This document shows positions 53,799 to 63,548 of a stretch of DNA of 64,000 nt, piece by piece (the first letter of the stretch is position 1; each line of letters starts with the position of its first letter). The position numbers and the translations under genes are program-made. The notes below the pieces were generated by a model. That model searched no databases. It was not told where the DNA came from and saw only the letters and a list, made by a program, of their open reading frames with translations. Source of the stretch: JALZUV01 sp963837025 (GTDB lineage: Bacteria; Pseudomonadota; Alphaproteobacteria; Rickettsiales; JALZUV01). The stretch is taken from NCBI GenBank assembly GCA_963837025.1, contig CAWILT010000001.1:1-64000 (forward strand), written 5' to 3'.

Positions 53799-54685
53799 GT
53801 TATTTTACCTTTATCAGAACATTTATCGCGGTGTATCGGTGCGGATCATATAACAAAGCCAGCAACCATCTAGGGCTGAGCCAACCGGCCATCTCCAAGC
53901 AAATAGCTTCACTAGAGCAACAATTAAATAAGAAACTTTTTGAGCGCAATGGCCGAGGCATGAAACCCACCGTTGTGGCAGATGAACTTGCCAGCTCGCT
54001 TGCATATCATGTTGATTCTATCGAGGTTATTTTTAATCAATCTCGTACCGTTAGTGATGAGGTGGCAGGCACAATTCATATTGGTGGGCCGAAAGAGTTT
54101 GTAAATGCGAAAATGATTCCTGTTTTCGCCTCTCTTGCGACACATGATATTAAGACCGTATTACAGGTCAACACCCCGCAGAAAATATATCAGCTGATAT
54201 GCAATAATAGTCTGGACTTGGCAATTGTGGAATATATGAGCGACAAGAAAGATATTGGTAGCCGCATACTGTTCAACGACGAGCTTATTTTGGTATCATC
54301 CGCAAAATGGCTTAAAAAGCTCAATGGCAAACCTATTATTCCACAAACCTTATCGCACATACCGCTGCTGGTATATGAGGAGGCATTCAATTACATCCAC
54401 CAATATTATCTGGAAATTTTTAACGAGGATAGCGTGAATCGCCCAATTATCACCGTTGAAGACCTCAGTATTATTCACGGACTGCTTTGCGAAAGTACGG
54501 GGTATAGCGTATTACCGAAATATCTGGTCGCCGATGATTTAGCCTCTGGTAAGCTGGTACAATTGCACCAACCCGCAAAACCGCCACAGCACACGCTTTA
54601 TCTATTATGGAACAAATTCAGTATGTGGAAATCCCGCAATCTTTTCACCCGTGAAGCTATTCTAAAAGCAGCGGAAAAATGGTGA
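53795..54685 (+). CDS. LysR-family regulator at end of metal block 1
   Basis: 296 aa. HTH: YNKASNHLGLSQPAISKQIA (residues 19-38), effector domain to about 290. Cotranslated with czcD by ATGA overlap, so autoregulated with its operon rather than divergent as usual for LysR. LysR proteins are rare as metal sensors; no obvious metal ligands are seen. It may respond to a metabolite. Confidence 0.85.
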   Translation: MSYFTFIRTFIAVYRCGSYNKASNHLGLSQPAISKQIASLEQQLNKKLFERNGRGMKPTVVADELASSLAYHVDSIEVIFNQSRTVSDEVAGTIHIGGPKEFVNAKMIPVFASLATHDIKTVLQVNTPQKIYQLICNNSLDLAIVEYMSDKKDIGSRILFNDELILVSSAKWLKKLNGKPIIPQTLSHIPLLVYEEAFNYIHQYYLEIFNEDSVNRPIITVEDLSIIHGLLCESTGYSVLPKYLVADDLASGKLVQLHQPAKPPQHTLYLLWNKFSMWKSRNLFTREAILKAAEKW

Positions 54686-54697
54686 TATATGAGATAT

Positions 54698-54728
54698 TTG
54701 ATGACATTTTCGCATAAAATGGTAAACT
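54698..54728 (+). promoter_or_regulatory. MerR-type promoter of the cus block
   Basis: TTGATG (54698-54703), 19-base spacer, TAAACT (54723-54728). The over-long spacer holds a dyad CATTTT-CGCAT-AAAATG (54705-54721), the arrangement MerR-family activators require. ATG at 54737 starts 8 bases after the -10, again implying a leaderless mRNA. Confidence 0.55.
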
Positions 54729-54736
54729 ATTGGTCT

Positions 54737-55120
54737 ATGAAGCAATTTAAGAAAATCTGTATCATGCTGGTGATTGCCCTGTTTGCTATGCAAACCACGG
54801 CATCCGTTGCGCTTGCGGCTTGCAACTGCCCTGATATGCAGGAACAAGCAATGCAGATGGACGGTGCTTCTAGTGATATGCCGTGCCACGGTATGGATAA
54901 AGCGGATGCTGAATCTGAATCATCATCCGACGATAACCAAATGGTAGATTGTGACAAATGCGGATGCGGTCATTGCACGGTCACCACCAACGCTGCTTTA
55001 CCCAATCAATTATCCACTAATCAACTGATTGGCACTAATAAAGCTGCTTTACCTGCCAGTGATTTTATGAAGTCACTGCACCCATACGGCATCGACTACC
55101 CTCCCAAACGTATCTCCTAA
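54737..55120 (+). CDS. CzcI-like periplasmic Cys-rich protein, cus block
   Basis: 127 aa with signal peptide ending ALA. Mature part: ACNCPDMQEQAMQM, MPCHGMDK, VDCDKCGCGHCTV, ending HPYGIDYPPKRIS. The Pro-Pro-Lys end and Cys/His cluster relate it to the protein at 42631. First gene of the Cu/Ag efflux operon. Start at 54737 follows the promoter; an earlier ATG at 54689 would lie upstream of it. Confidence 0.65.
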   Translation: MKQFKKICIMLVIALFAMQTTASVALAACNCPDMQEQAMQMDGASSDMPCHGMDKADAESESSSDDNQMVDCDKCGCGHCTVTTNAALPNQLSTNQLIGTNKAALPASDFMKSLHPYGIDYPPKRIS

Positions 55121-55206
55121 GTTTTTCACGCCCGTAATGCGTCTGCATTCTGGTGGCTATTCGTCTGCATTTGTGCGGCGGAGAGCAATTAACAACGGAG
55201 ATTTTT

Positions 55207-56430
55207 ATGAGATACGCATTTTATGCTAGTGTCTGCCTGATATGGGTAGCACTTGCAGCCCCCGCCCACGCAGAAACATTTGACGCTTTGCTGGAAAAGC
55301 TAAAAAACCATCCGCAGGTGGATGCAATTTTGGCAGAAAGCGAACGCCAGAACGAATTGGCAGACGGTGAGCTTGGCTTGCCTGATCCCACCGTATCCAT
55401 TGGCGTGAACAACCTGCCGACCGATAGTTTTTCGTTTGGCACAGAGCGCATGACCTCTAAGGGCATTGAGTTCAGGCAGGAGATTCCCAGCTACTCTTTG
55501 CGTAAAGCCAGATCAGGAATGCGTCAGGCAGAATCAACCAAGCAAAAGCTGATGGCGGATTATGCCGAGGCGCAGCTGAAAGCACTGCTGATCAAGCGGC
55601 TGGTACAACTCCATATGCTGGATGAATTGGAAGATGCAGCGAAGAAGCAGGTTGCCCTTTACGGCACGATTGACAAACACCTGCAAGGCCGCGCCGAAGC
55701 TGGTAGTTCGGTGTACGGCCAGTTCTTTGCCTTTGATGCAGAAAAGCTGGAAGTGCAACACAGCTTGAATGAAATAAGTCAGGAGCGTATTGAGGCCAAG
55801 GAAGAGTTGCGTTGGCTGGTTGGTGAAGTACCAGATAGTGCCGTAGTTGAAGACATGGCATCCGAGTGGCCGGGGGATGGAGAAAATCTTTATCCAGTAC
55901 GCATTGCCAAAGAAGATGTGTCAGTAAAACGCAAGAGTGTTGATGAAGCTGATGCCGCCTTTGGCCCTAATTATGGCATTCAAACTGCTTATATGCAGCG
56001 TGATTCAGTGGGTGGCAATAATTTGAGTGATACGTTCAGCATAAAGGCCAGCATTTCTATTCCACTCTGGGCATCGAGCAATCAGAAGCCAAAACTTCGG
56101 GCGGCAGAGGCTGCCGAGCGCAGTGCCAAATCCACATACGAAGATACCAAACGCCAGTGGTCAAGCCGCATGAATGTGCTGCAAAACGAGTTAGATATTT
56201 TACTCAAAAATGTTGCTGTGCTGAAAAAGAAGAAGGCTGCTTTGAATGAACTGATTGCTTCCAACGAGCGCCATTTTGAATCTGGCGAATTGGATTACGA
56301 CATTTATTTGAAAGCAAAGGTGGATCGGCTGGATGTTGACCAGCGGCTTATCCGCCATCACGCCCATCACAAAATAATCATCGCTCAAATTAACAGCCAC
56401 ATCGCGGGAGGCTCCCATGAAAAAAATTAG
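55207..56430 (+). CDS. cusC: CusC-like outer-membrane channel (TolC family)
   Basis: 407 aa with signal peptide (cleavage after AHA). Outer-membrane-efflux repeats with long helices: FDALLEKLKNHPQVDAILAE at residue 23, EIPSYSLRKARSGM, and C-terminal NELIASNERHFESGELDY. Less similar to classical CusC lipoproteins (no lipobox) but placed before cusBA. Overlaps cusB by 14 bases. Confidence 0.82.
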   Translation: MRYAFYASVCLIWVALAAPAHAETFDALLEKLKNHPQVDAILAESERQNELADGELGLPDPTVSIGVNNLPTDSFSFGTERMTSKGIEFRQEIPSYSLRKARSGMRQAESTKQKLMADYAEAQLKALLIKRLVQLHMLDELEDAAKKQVALYGTIDKHLQGRAEAGSSVYGQFFAFDAEKLEVQHSLNEISQERIEAKEELRWLVGEVPDSAVVEDMASEWPGDGENLYPVRIAKEDVSVKRKSVDEADAAFGPNYGIQTAYMQRDSVGGNNLSDTFSIKASISIPLWASSNQKPKLRAAEAAERSAKSTYEDTKRQWSSRMNVLQNELDILLKNVAVLKKKKAALNELIASNERHFESGELDYDIYLKAKVDRLDVDQRLIRHHAHHKIIIAQINSHIAGGSHEKN

Positions 56431-57763
56431 TTTAATCCTCACATTGCTTGTCATGGTCTTTGCCTTGCCAGCATTGGCAGCGGAGCAATATACTTGCCCA
56501 ATGCACCCGCATTATATTTCTGACCATGAAGGCACATGCCCGATCTGCGGCATGGATTTAGTGCCGGTTGCAGGTTCGGAAGAAAATGCAACGGACGCAC
56601 CCAAGCAATCGGGCGAGAAGAAAATCCTTTATTGGGTTGCACCAATGGATTCTAGCTACCGCATGGATAAACCCGGAAAATCACCAATGGGAATGGATTT
56701 AGTGCCGGTCTATGAAGAGTCAAATAATGGGGGTGATGCCCCCGGAATAGTGAAAATATCCCCGGAAACCATTCAAACCATGGGCGTTCGCACCGCCAAA
56801 GCAGAGAAAGCACCCTTTGGCACAGAGGTTCGTGCTGTTGGCATCGTGGAGGCAGACAAACGGACGCAGCAGGAACTCACCAGCCGCACCGAGGGCTGGA
56901 TTGAGGGGCTAAAGATTGAGGCCATGGGCGATACGGTAGCAAAAGGTGATGTGCTATACCGCCTTTATAGCCCGGAGCTTATCAGCGCCCAGAAAGATTA
57001 TATCAGCGCCCTTGCCACTGGCATTAAAGGCCGCATCAACGCCACACGCAAACGGCTGGAATTTATGGGTGTGCAACCCGGCACCATAGCGGCAATCACC
57101 AGTGGGCGAAAAGCCACGGAGAAGCTACCGTTTTATGCGGAGGCTGCGGGAACGGTCAGCAAGATTATGGTGCGTGAAGGCAGCTATATCAAACCCGGTG
57201 AAATGATTGCCCAGATTGAAGATTATTCCAATGTCTGGGTGGAAGCGAGCGTAGCGGAAAAAGACATGGCGTTTATTTCTGCCGAGGCAGAAGCTAAGGT
57301 GCGCTTTCCGAACCTTAATAATAAAATCATACAGGCGAAGGTTGATTATATTTATCCGACCATTGATGCAGCCACCCGCATCGGGAAAATACGGCTGCTG
57401 GTTGCTAATGAGGGTGATATTCGCCCCGGGCTTTATGCCGATGTGGTGTTTGAAACCAAATCCGAACAGCGGCTTTCCATCCCCACCGAAGCAATTTTGC
57501 ACGATGCTGATGGTGAGCATGTGATCGTGGCGTTAGGTGATGGCAGGTTTGCACCGCGTGATATTGAAACTGGCATTGCAGGTGGCGGTAGAACCGAAGT
57601 GCTTTCCGGCTTGGAAGAAGGCGCAAATATCGTGGTGAGCAGCCAGTTCCTGATCGATTCGGAGTCTTCGCTTCGGGAATCACTGAACAAAATGCAGCCA
57701 CCGAAAGATGATGGCATGGCATCTGAACCAATGAAGATGGAGGGTGGTCATGCAGGACACTAA
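56417..57763 (+). CDS. cusB: CusB-like adaptor with N-terminal metal-binding motifs
   Basis: 448 aa. Signal peptide (1-21), then YTCPMHPHY...EGTCPICGMDLVPV (residues 25-49), the heavy-metal-binding CPMHP/CGM module, and a degenerate second copy (APMDSSYRMDKPGKSPMGM). Adaptor domains follow: EVRAVGIVEADKRTQQEL, APDx-type hairpin, GDIRPGLYADVVFE and the EEGANIVVSSQFLIDSE end. Delivers Cu/Ag from periplasm to CusA. Overlaps the cusA start by 14 bases. Confidence 0.9.
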   Translation: MKKISLILTLLVMVFALPALAAEQYTCPMHPHYISDHEGTCPICGMDLVPVAGSEENATDAPKQSGEKKILYWVAPMDSSYRMDKPGKSPMGMDLVPVYEESNNGGDAPGIVKISPETIQTMGVRTAKAEKAPFGTEVRAVGIVEADKRTQQELTSRTEGWIEGLKIEAMGDTVAKGDVLYRLYSPELISAQKDYISALATGIKGRINATRKRLEFMGVQPGTIAAITSGRKATEKLPFYAEAAGTVSKIMVREGSYIKPGEMIAQIEDYSNVWVEASVAEKDMAFISAEAEAKVRFPNLNNKIIQAKVDYIYPTIDAATRIGKIRLLVANEGDIRPGLYADVVFETKSEQRLSIPTEAILHDADGEHVIVALGDGRFAPRDIETGIAGGGRTEVLSGLEEGANIVVSSQFLIDSESSLRESLNKMQPPKDDGMASEPMKMEGGHAGH

Positions 57764-60700
57764 TCACAATAGCCAGCTAGGACATGATCCCACCAAGTCA
57801 TGGGTTGCCGGGGTTATAGAATGGTCGGTAAAAAACACTTTTTTAGTGTTGGTGCTGGTCGTAGCACTCACCGTTTCTGGTGTATTAGCGGTTAAGCAAA
57901 CCCCGCTGGATGCCATTCCTGACTTGTCGGATACACAGGTGATTATCCGCACCGAGTTTCCCGGCCAGTCACCACAGATTGTGGAGGATTTAGTCACATA
58001 CCCGCTTTCCACAACCATGCTGGGGCTGCCTAAAACCAAAGCGGTGCGTGGCTTTTCAATGTTTGGCACCTCGTTTGTTTATATTATTTTCAAAGACCAT
58101 GTGGATCAATACTGGGCGCGTAGCCGGGTGATCGAGGCACTGTCTAAAATTCAGGGGGATTTACCGCAGGCAGCAAAACCGCAGATTGGCCCGGATGCCA
58201 CCGGCGTAGGCTGGGTCTATCAATATGCGATTGTCGATAAGTCCGGCAAGCATGATCTGGCGCAACTTCGATCCTTACAAGACTGGTTCTTGAAGTTTGA
58301 GCTGGCCACCGTGCCGGGAGTGTCAGAAGTCGCCTCGGTCGGCGGATTCGTCAAAGAATATCAGGTGCTGATTGACCCTAACCGCCTGAGAGCATTTGAC
58401 GTGAATCTATCACGCATCAAGGAAGTGGTCGCTGCTGCCAGTGCCGAAGTGGGTGGCCGCGTGATCGAGCAGGCTGAAACCGAATATATGATTCGCTCCA
58501 AGGGCTATATCACCAAGCTGGAAGACCTTAAAAAGACCGTTATCAAAGCAAAAGACGGAACACCTGTATTACTATCAGACGTGGCGCGGGTGATTGAAGG
58601 ACCAGAGCTACGCCGTGGCGTAACGGAACTCAACGGCGAAGGTGAAGTGGTCGGCGGGTTCGTGGTGATGCGCTCCGGCGAGAATGCGCTCAATGTGATT
58701 GAGGGGGTAAAGAAAAAAATTGAAAGCCTGAAACCCGGCTTGCCGGAGGGCGTAGAGATCGTATCCGTTTATGATCGTGCACCACTGATTGAAGGCGCGG
58801 TCGAATATCTATCCCACAAGCTCATTGAAGAAGGTATTGTGGTAGCATTGGTCACGCTGCTTTTCCTGCTACATGCCCGCTCCGCTTTGGTTGCCATCAT
58901 TACCTTGCCGCTTGGCGTGTTGGCCGCGTTTATCGTCATGTCAGCACAAGGATTAACCGCTAACATTATGTCGCTCGGCGGTATCGCCATTGCGGTGGGT
59001 GCGATGGTGGATGCATCGATTGTGATGGTGGAAAATGCTCACCGCAAATTATCGGAATTGGACGAAAACGCCAGCCGCGCAGAGAAAAACGCGGCTATAT
59101 TGCTTTCGGCAAAAGAAGTTGGGCCGGGATTATTTTTCTCATTATTAATTATCACCGTTTCGTTCCTACCCGTGTTTGCACTCACTGGACAATCCTTCCG
59201 GCTATTTTCACCGCTGGCCTTTACCAAAACCTATGCGATGGCCTTTGCCTCCATCCTCTCCATCACCGTGGTGCCGGTGCTGATGCTATGGCTGATTCGC
59301 GGCAAGATCAGGCGCGAGGATGAAAACCCAGTGAATCGTTGGTTCATAAAGCTCTACCAGCCATTACTGGCCAAAGCATTAAACTATCGCATTCTCACCG
59401 TGATTATCGCTGTCATGCTTATACTGTCTGCCGCCTTACCGCTATGGCGCACCGGCTCGGAATTTATGCCACCGCTTTATGAAGGCAATCTACTCTATAT
59501 GCCAACTACCTTGCCCGGTGTGTCGATCACCAAGGCCAAGGAGATTCTGGCGCAGACAGATCGGATGCTCAAAACCATCCCCGAAGTGGAACTGGTATTT
59601 GGCAAAGTGGGGCGCACCGATTCCGCCACCGATCCCGCACCCATTTCCATGATTGAAACATGGATACGGCTCAAACCAAAAGACCAGTGGCGCGATGACA
59701 TGACTGCCGAAGCACTTATTAAGGAAATGGATAAGCGCGTTAAACTACCGGGGCTGATTAACAGCTGGGGCTACCCCATCAAAATTCGGATTGATATGGT
59801 TTCCACCGGCATACGCACACCGGTTGGCATCAAAATTTCCGGCACGAATCTAAAGGAAATTGAGCGTGTGGCGCGTGATGTAGAAGCGGTGGTGAAAGAT
59901 ATTCCCGGCACCCGCTCGGCCTTTGCTGATCGTGTGGTTGGCGGAAAATATCTGGATATTACGCCAAACCGCGAAAGGCTGGCGCGTTATAACGTGGATA
60001 TGATGATGTTCCAGCAAGTGATCCAGTCAGCTCTGGGCGGCATGAAAATCGCTGAATCGGTGCAAGGCCGGGAACGCTATGCCATTATGATGCGGTATGA
60101 CCGGGCATTTCGTGGAAACCCGAAAGACTTGGCCGATATTTTAATACCAACGCCGGACGGGGCGCACATCCCGCTGGGTGAGTTGGCATCAATTGAGTTT
60201 GCCGATGGCCCATCCATGATAAAATCCGAAAATGCGCGGCTGAATGGCTGGGTATTTGTTGATATTGCGGATCGGGATATTGGCGGCTATGTCGCGGAAG
60301 CGCAGCGAGTTGTTGCTGAAAAAGTTAAACTACCTGCCGGTTATGCCGTGGGCTGGTCTGGCCAGTTTGAGCAAATGCTGGAAGCAGAAGCGCGACTGAA
60401 GATTGCTATCCCAGCTACTATCCTGATTATATTTGTACTGCTGATGATGCACTTTGGGCGGGTGGATCGCACGTTGATGGTGATGCTCTCGTTACCGTTC
60501 GGGCTGATTGGTGGTATGTGGGCGGTGTATCTGGCTGGCTATAATATGTCGGTTGCCACCTCGGTGGGCTTTATCGCACTGGCCGGGATTGCAGTGGAAA
60601 CCGCCGTGGTCATGCTGCTCTACCTTGACCATCAGGTGCGTAATCACCCACCTTCTAACCTTAAAGAATTAGCAGAAGCCGTGATGCACGGTGCGGTGCT

Positions 60701-60947
60701 GCGGGTACGCCCGAAGCTGATGACCGTATCCGTCATCATTGCCGGACTGCTGCCAATATTCCTGACCGATGGCCTTGGCTCGGATGTGATGCGCCGCATT
60801 GCGCTGCCCATGGTCGGCGGGATGATCACCACGACGATACTGACTCTCATCGTCATTCCGGTAATCTATTTCCTCTGGGAGAGTCGTCATTTCAAACAAA
60901 TCAAATCAACCCAACCAAAAGGAAGAATTTATGAAAAAACTCTTTAA
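57750..60947 (+). CDS. cusA: CusA-type Cu(I)/Ag(I) RND efflux pump
   Basis: 1,065 aa from ATG (GTG two codons earlier possible). HME-RND hallmarks: GAMVDASIVMVENAH in TM4 with the proton-relay Asp. The three methionines forming the Cu/Ag site of CusA are kept in LLYMPTTLPG, APISMIETWI and IRIDMVSTGI. This separates it from the broken CzcA pump of block 1. Its end overlaps cusF by 17 bases. Confidence 0.94.
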   Translation: MQDTNHNSQLGHDPTKSWVAGVIEWSVKNTFLVLVLVVALTVSGVLAVKQTPLDAIPDLSDTQVIIRTEFPGQSPQIVEDLVTYPLSTTMLGLPKTKAVRGFSMFGTSFVYIIFKDHVDQYWARSRVIEALSKIQGDLPQAAKPQIGPDATGVGWVYQYAIVDKSGKHDLAQLRSLQDWFLKFELATVPGVSEVASVGGFVKEYQVLIDPNRLRAFDVNLSRIKEVVAAASAEVGGRVIEQAETEYMIRSKGYITKLEDLKKTVIKAKDGTPVLLSDVARVIEGPELRRGVTELNGEGEVVGGFVVMRSGENALNVIEGVKKKIESLKPGLPEGVEIVSVYDRAPLIEGAVEYLSHKLIEEGIVVALVTLLFLLHARSALVAIITLPLGVLAAFIVMSAQGLTANIMSLGGIAIAVGAMVDASIVMVENAHRKLSELDENASRAEKNAAILLSAKEVGPGLFFSLLIITVSFLPVFALTGQSFRLFSPLAFTKTYAMAFASILSITVVPVLMLWLIRGKIRREDENPVNRWFIKLYQPLLAKALNYRILTVIIAVMLILSAALPLWRTGSEFMPPLYEGNLLYMPTTLPGVSITKAKEILAQTDRMLKTIPEVELVFGKVGRTDSATDPAPISMIETWIRLKPKDQWRDDMTAEALIKEMDKRVKLPGLINSWGYPIKIRIDMVSTGIRTPVGIKISGTNLKEIERVARDVEAVVKDIPGTRSAFADRVVGGKYLDITPNRERLARYNVDMMMFQQVIQSALGGMKIAESVQGRERYAIMMRYDRAFRGNPKDLADILIPTPDGAHIPLGELASIEFADGPSMIKSENARLNGWVFVDIADRDIGGYVAEAQRVVAEKVKLPAGYAVGWSGQFEQMLEAEARLKIAIPATILIIFVLLMMHFGRVDRTLMVMLSLPFGLIGGMWAVYLAGYNMSVATSVGFIALAGIAVETAVVMLLYLDHQVRNHPPSNLKELAEAVMHGAVLRVRPKLMTVSVIIAGLLPIFLTDGLGSDVMRRIALPMVGGMITTTILTLIVIPVIYFLWESRHFKQIKSTQPKGRIYEKTL

Positions 60948-61320
60948 AACATTTGCTCTTGCCACTGCATTCCTGATGCCAATGGCAGTAATGGCTGAAA
61001 GCAACCATCCGCATGAAGGCATGGAAATGCAGCATGATATGATGAAAAAGCAGGATGCGGTGATGGGCACCGGAGTCGTGCATAAGATTGATTCAGATAA
61101 TCGCAAAATCAATGTCACACATGAGCCTATTGAAGCACTTAAATGGCCAAAAATGACGATGGATTTGGATGTGGCCGATTCCGTTGATCTTAGCAAACTC
61201 CAGTCTGGAGAAGCCATTAAGTTTCACATCGAGCTGGGTGATGACAAGGTTTATCGGGTTACGGAAATTATGCCGAATTCAGACAAGCATGAAGATGGGC
61301 ATTCAGGACATCAACACTAA
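60931..61320 (+). CDS. cusF: CusF-type copper/silver chaperone
   Basis: 129 aa. Signal peptide, a Met/His-rich linker (HPHEGMEMQHDMM), then the CusF OB-fold: GVVHKIDSDNRKINVTHEPI supplies the ligand His and LKWPKMTMDL gives the Trp and two Met ligands. C-terminal His tail (HEDGHSGHQH) is extra. Carries Cu(I)/Ag(I) to CusB. Confidence 0.9.
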   Translation: MKKLFKTFALATAFLMPMAVMAESNHPHEGMEMQHDMMKKQDAVMGTGVVHKIDSDNRKINVTHEPIEALKWPKMTMDLDVADSVDLSKLQSGEAIKFHIELGDDKVYRVTEIMPNSDKHEDGHSGHQH

Positions 61321-61338
61321 TCAACAAAGGAGAATACG

Positions 61339-61464
61339 ATGATGGAAAATATGAATATGGGAGCCATGATGGGCGGCATGGGATTAATAGGGCTACTGCT
61401 GATTATTGTTTTAGTGCTGGCTGCTCTGGCACTCGGAAAATACCTATTTTCTAAAAAGAAATAA
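61339..61464 (+). CDS. 41-aa Met-rich single-helix membrane peptide
   Basis: Starts MMENMNMGAMMGGMG, then a hydrophobic helix (residues 16-33) and a KKK end. The ribosome site AAAGGAG is excellent, with 18 bases since cusF and 16 to the next gene. The N-terminal methionines would face the periplasm or cytoplasm and could bind Cu. No family recognised. Confidence 0.65.
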   Translation: MMENMNMGAMMGGMGLIGLLLIIVLVLAALALGKYLFSKKK

Positions 61465-61480
61465 TAATTGAGGTAGATAA

Positions 61481-62941
61481 ATGGAACAAGCCTTTACCCA
61501 CATGGATTTTCTAGCCACCCTGTTTATTTTTTTAATTGGGTGTGTAGCCATCGCCTTATTACTGCTGTTTATTCATGATAAATGGCAAACACATAATGCC
61601 GTAAAGCGCAATTATCCGGTGATTGCGTGGCTTCGGCCTTTATCAGAAAGAATAGGCGAGTTTTTCCGGCGCTATATTTCTTATTCTGACCGTAAAGGAG
61701 AGCCATTTAACCGGGCAATCCGCGAGTGGGTTTATGAAGCAGCCGAGGGCAAGGACGATACGCGAGGGTTTGGTTCCACCCGGAAGCAGAATTCTGGGAA
61801 TGTTTTTTTACTCCGAAGCAGTGTTTTCCCTAAAGAGCCAGAGGAGTTCACCGATCCACCGCTTTTAACGATAGGTTCGGGGTGTAAATTTCCTTACACC
61901 CCGTCCTCTTTTTTCAATATGTCAGCGCTCAGCTTCGGCGCCATCTCTGCTCCGGCAGCAGAGGCCTTAGCGCTAGGCACGGATATGGCAGGGTGTTGGC
62001 TTAATACCGGCGAAGGCGGTCTGGCTCCTTACCACACAGTCGGAGGTGGCGATATTGTATTTGAAATAGGAACTGCCAAATATGGTGTGCGCGATAAGCA
62101 GGGTAATCTGGATAAAGAAAAGCTCAAAGAGCTTGCACAAAACCCGCAAATCAAAATGTTTGAAGTAAAATTGAGCCAAGGAGCCAAACCCGGCAAAGGT
62201 GGCATTTTGCCAGCCAAAAAAGTAACCAAGGAAATCGCAAAAATCCGCAATATTCCCGAAGGTGAAGATTCAGTTTCTCCGAATCGGCACAAGGAAGCGG
62301 CCAACACATCGGAGCTTTTAGATTTTGTTGCAGATCTTCGCGAGATAACAGGTAAACCCATCGGCATTAAAACAGCATTGGGCGACCCGGCATGGGTGCA
62401 GGAACTATGCGAAGAAATCTCTGGGCGCGGGGCATCCTCCGCACCGGACTTCCTGACCATTGATGGTTCAGAAGGCGGCAGCGGTGCAGCTCCCATGATG
62501 CTGATGGACTGGGTAGCACTGCCTATCCGCGTGGCACTGCCTGAAACTGCCAAAATCTTGAATGAATATAAACTTAAAGAACGTATCCGCCTCATCGTCT
62601 CTGGGCAGTTGGTCACGCCGGGTGATGTGGCATGGGCAATGGCTGCTGGTGCCGACTATGTGGTGTCAGCACGAGGCTTTATGTTTGCCATTGGATGCAT
62701 TCAGGCCATGCGCTGCCATACAAATACCTGCCCTAGCGGTGTTGCCACTCACGATAAACATCTGCAAAAGGCACTTAAGCCGCAAGATAAGAAACATGGC
62801 GTGGCGAATTATGTAAACCGGCTGCGTGATGAAGTGGGACTGATTGCTCGCACCTGTGGCCTGAGTCACTGCCGGGAATTTACACCAGATCACATTTTTA
62901 TTTTTAACCAACCAACTCAAAAGGAGAAAAATCATGCCTGA
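61481..62941 (+). CDS. FMN-binding glutamate-synthase-family oxidoreductase, membrane-anchored
   Basis: 486 aa. One N-terminal helix (residues 10-32), then a GltB-like FMN barrel: MSALSFGAISAPAAEALALG, NTGEGGL, KLSQGAKPGKGG, SPNRHKEA, DGSEGGSGAAP, and the FeS-loop-like RCHTNTCPSGVATHD. The glutaminase and ammonia tunnel domains are absent. Frequent in alphaproteobacterial metal clusters; electron donor and substrate unknown. Overlaps the DUF2231 gene by 8 bases. Confidence 0.85.
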   Translation: MEQAFTHMDFLATLFIFLIGCVAIALLLLFIHDKWQTHNAVKRNYPVIAWLRPLSERIGEFFRRYISYSDRKGEPFNRAIREWVYEAAEGKDDTRGFGSTRKQNSGNVFLLRSSVFPKEPEEFTDPPLLTIGSGCKFPYTPSSFFNMSALSFGAISAPAAEALALGTDMAGCWLNTGEGGLAPYHTVGGGDIVFEIGTAKYGVRDKQGNLDKEKLKELAQNPQIKMFEVKLSQGAKPGKGGILPAKKVTKEIAKIRNIPEGEDSVSPNRHKEAANTSELLDFVADLREITGKPIGIKTALGDPAWVQELCEEISGRGASSAPDFLTIDGSEGGSGAAPMMLMDWVALPIRVALPETAKILNEYKLKERIRLIVSGQLVTPGDVAWAMAAGADYVVSARGFMFAIGCIQAMRCHTNTCPSGVATHDKHLQKALKPQDKKHGVANYVNRLRDEVGLIARTCGLSHCREFTPDHIFIFNQPTQKEKNHA

Positions 62942-63548
62942 AATTATTCCAAATTGGCACCCTATATTTGTACATTACTCAATTGCGCTACTGAGTATTT
63001 CCACACTGCTGTTTCTTGTTGGAACATTCACCAAGAGCAGATGGAAAGAAGCGCTACTTAAGGCAGGACATATTAATTTATGGCTCGGTGCAATCATTTC
63101 TGTTGGGACTGTTGCGGCAGGACTTTATGCATCTAACACCGTAGCGCATGATAGTGCATCCCATGCACAGATGATGAATCATCGCAATTGGGCAATCCCT
63201 ACCACCATAGGCTTTATTATTTTAGCCATATGGTCAGCTTGGAACTTCCGAAAAAAAGCTCCCGTTTCACTAACCTTTGTCGGGTTGATGCTGATTGCCA
63301 CCGGCGCATTGTCTGCCACTGGCTTAAAAGGTGCAGAGTTGGTGTATCGGCATGGCACGGGTGTGATGTCGCTGCCTGAGAGCAGTGGCAAAGGTCATTC
63401 GGGTCACGCACATCCAGATGGTGGGCATGGTAATGAAAGTGGAAAAAACGAAGAATCTCAAGGGCACAATGATTCAGGGCATGAACACGCTCCAGAGCCA
63501 ACATTAGAAACTGAAGATAGCCATGAGGAGCATGATCATGCCCATTAA
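62934..63548 (+). CDS. DUF2231-type membrane protein with His-rich tail
   Basis: 204 aa, four helices. IIPNWHPIFVHYSIALLSIS (residues 4-23) is the DUF2231 signature. The last 50 residues are rich in His/Asp/Gly (HSGHAHPDGGHGNESG, HNDSGHEHAPEP) and likely bind metal. Family roles are unproven; heme- or metal-related redox is suggested by the HP-H pattern. Overlaps the next gene by 11 bases. Confidence 0.78.
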   Translation: MPEIIPNWHPIFVHYSIALLSISTLLFLVGTFTKSRWKEALLKAGHINLWLGAIISVGTVAAGLYASNTVAHDSASHAQMMNHRNWAIPTTIGFIILAIWSAWNFRKKAPVSLTFVGLMLIATGALSATGLKGAELVYRHGTGVMSLPESSGKGHSGHAHPDGGHGNESGKNEESQGHNDSGHEHAPEPTLETEDSHEEHDHAH

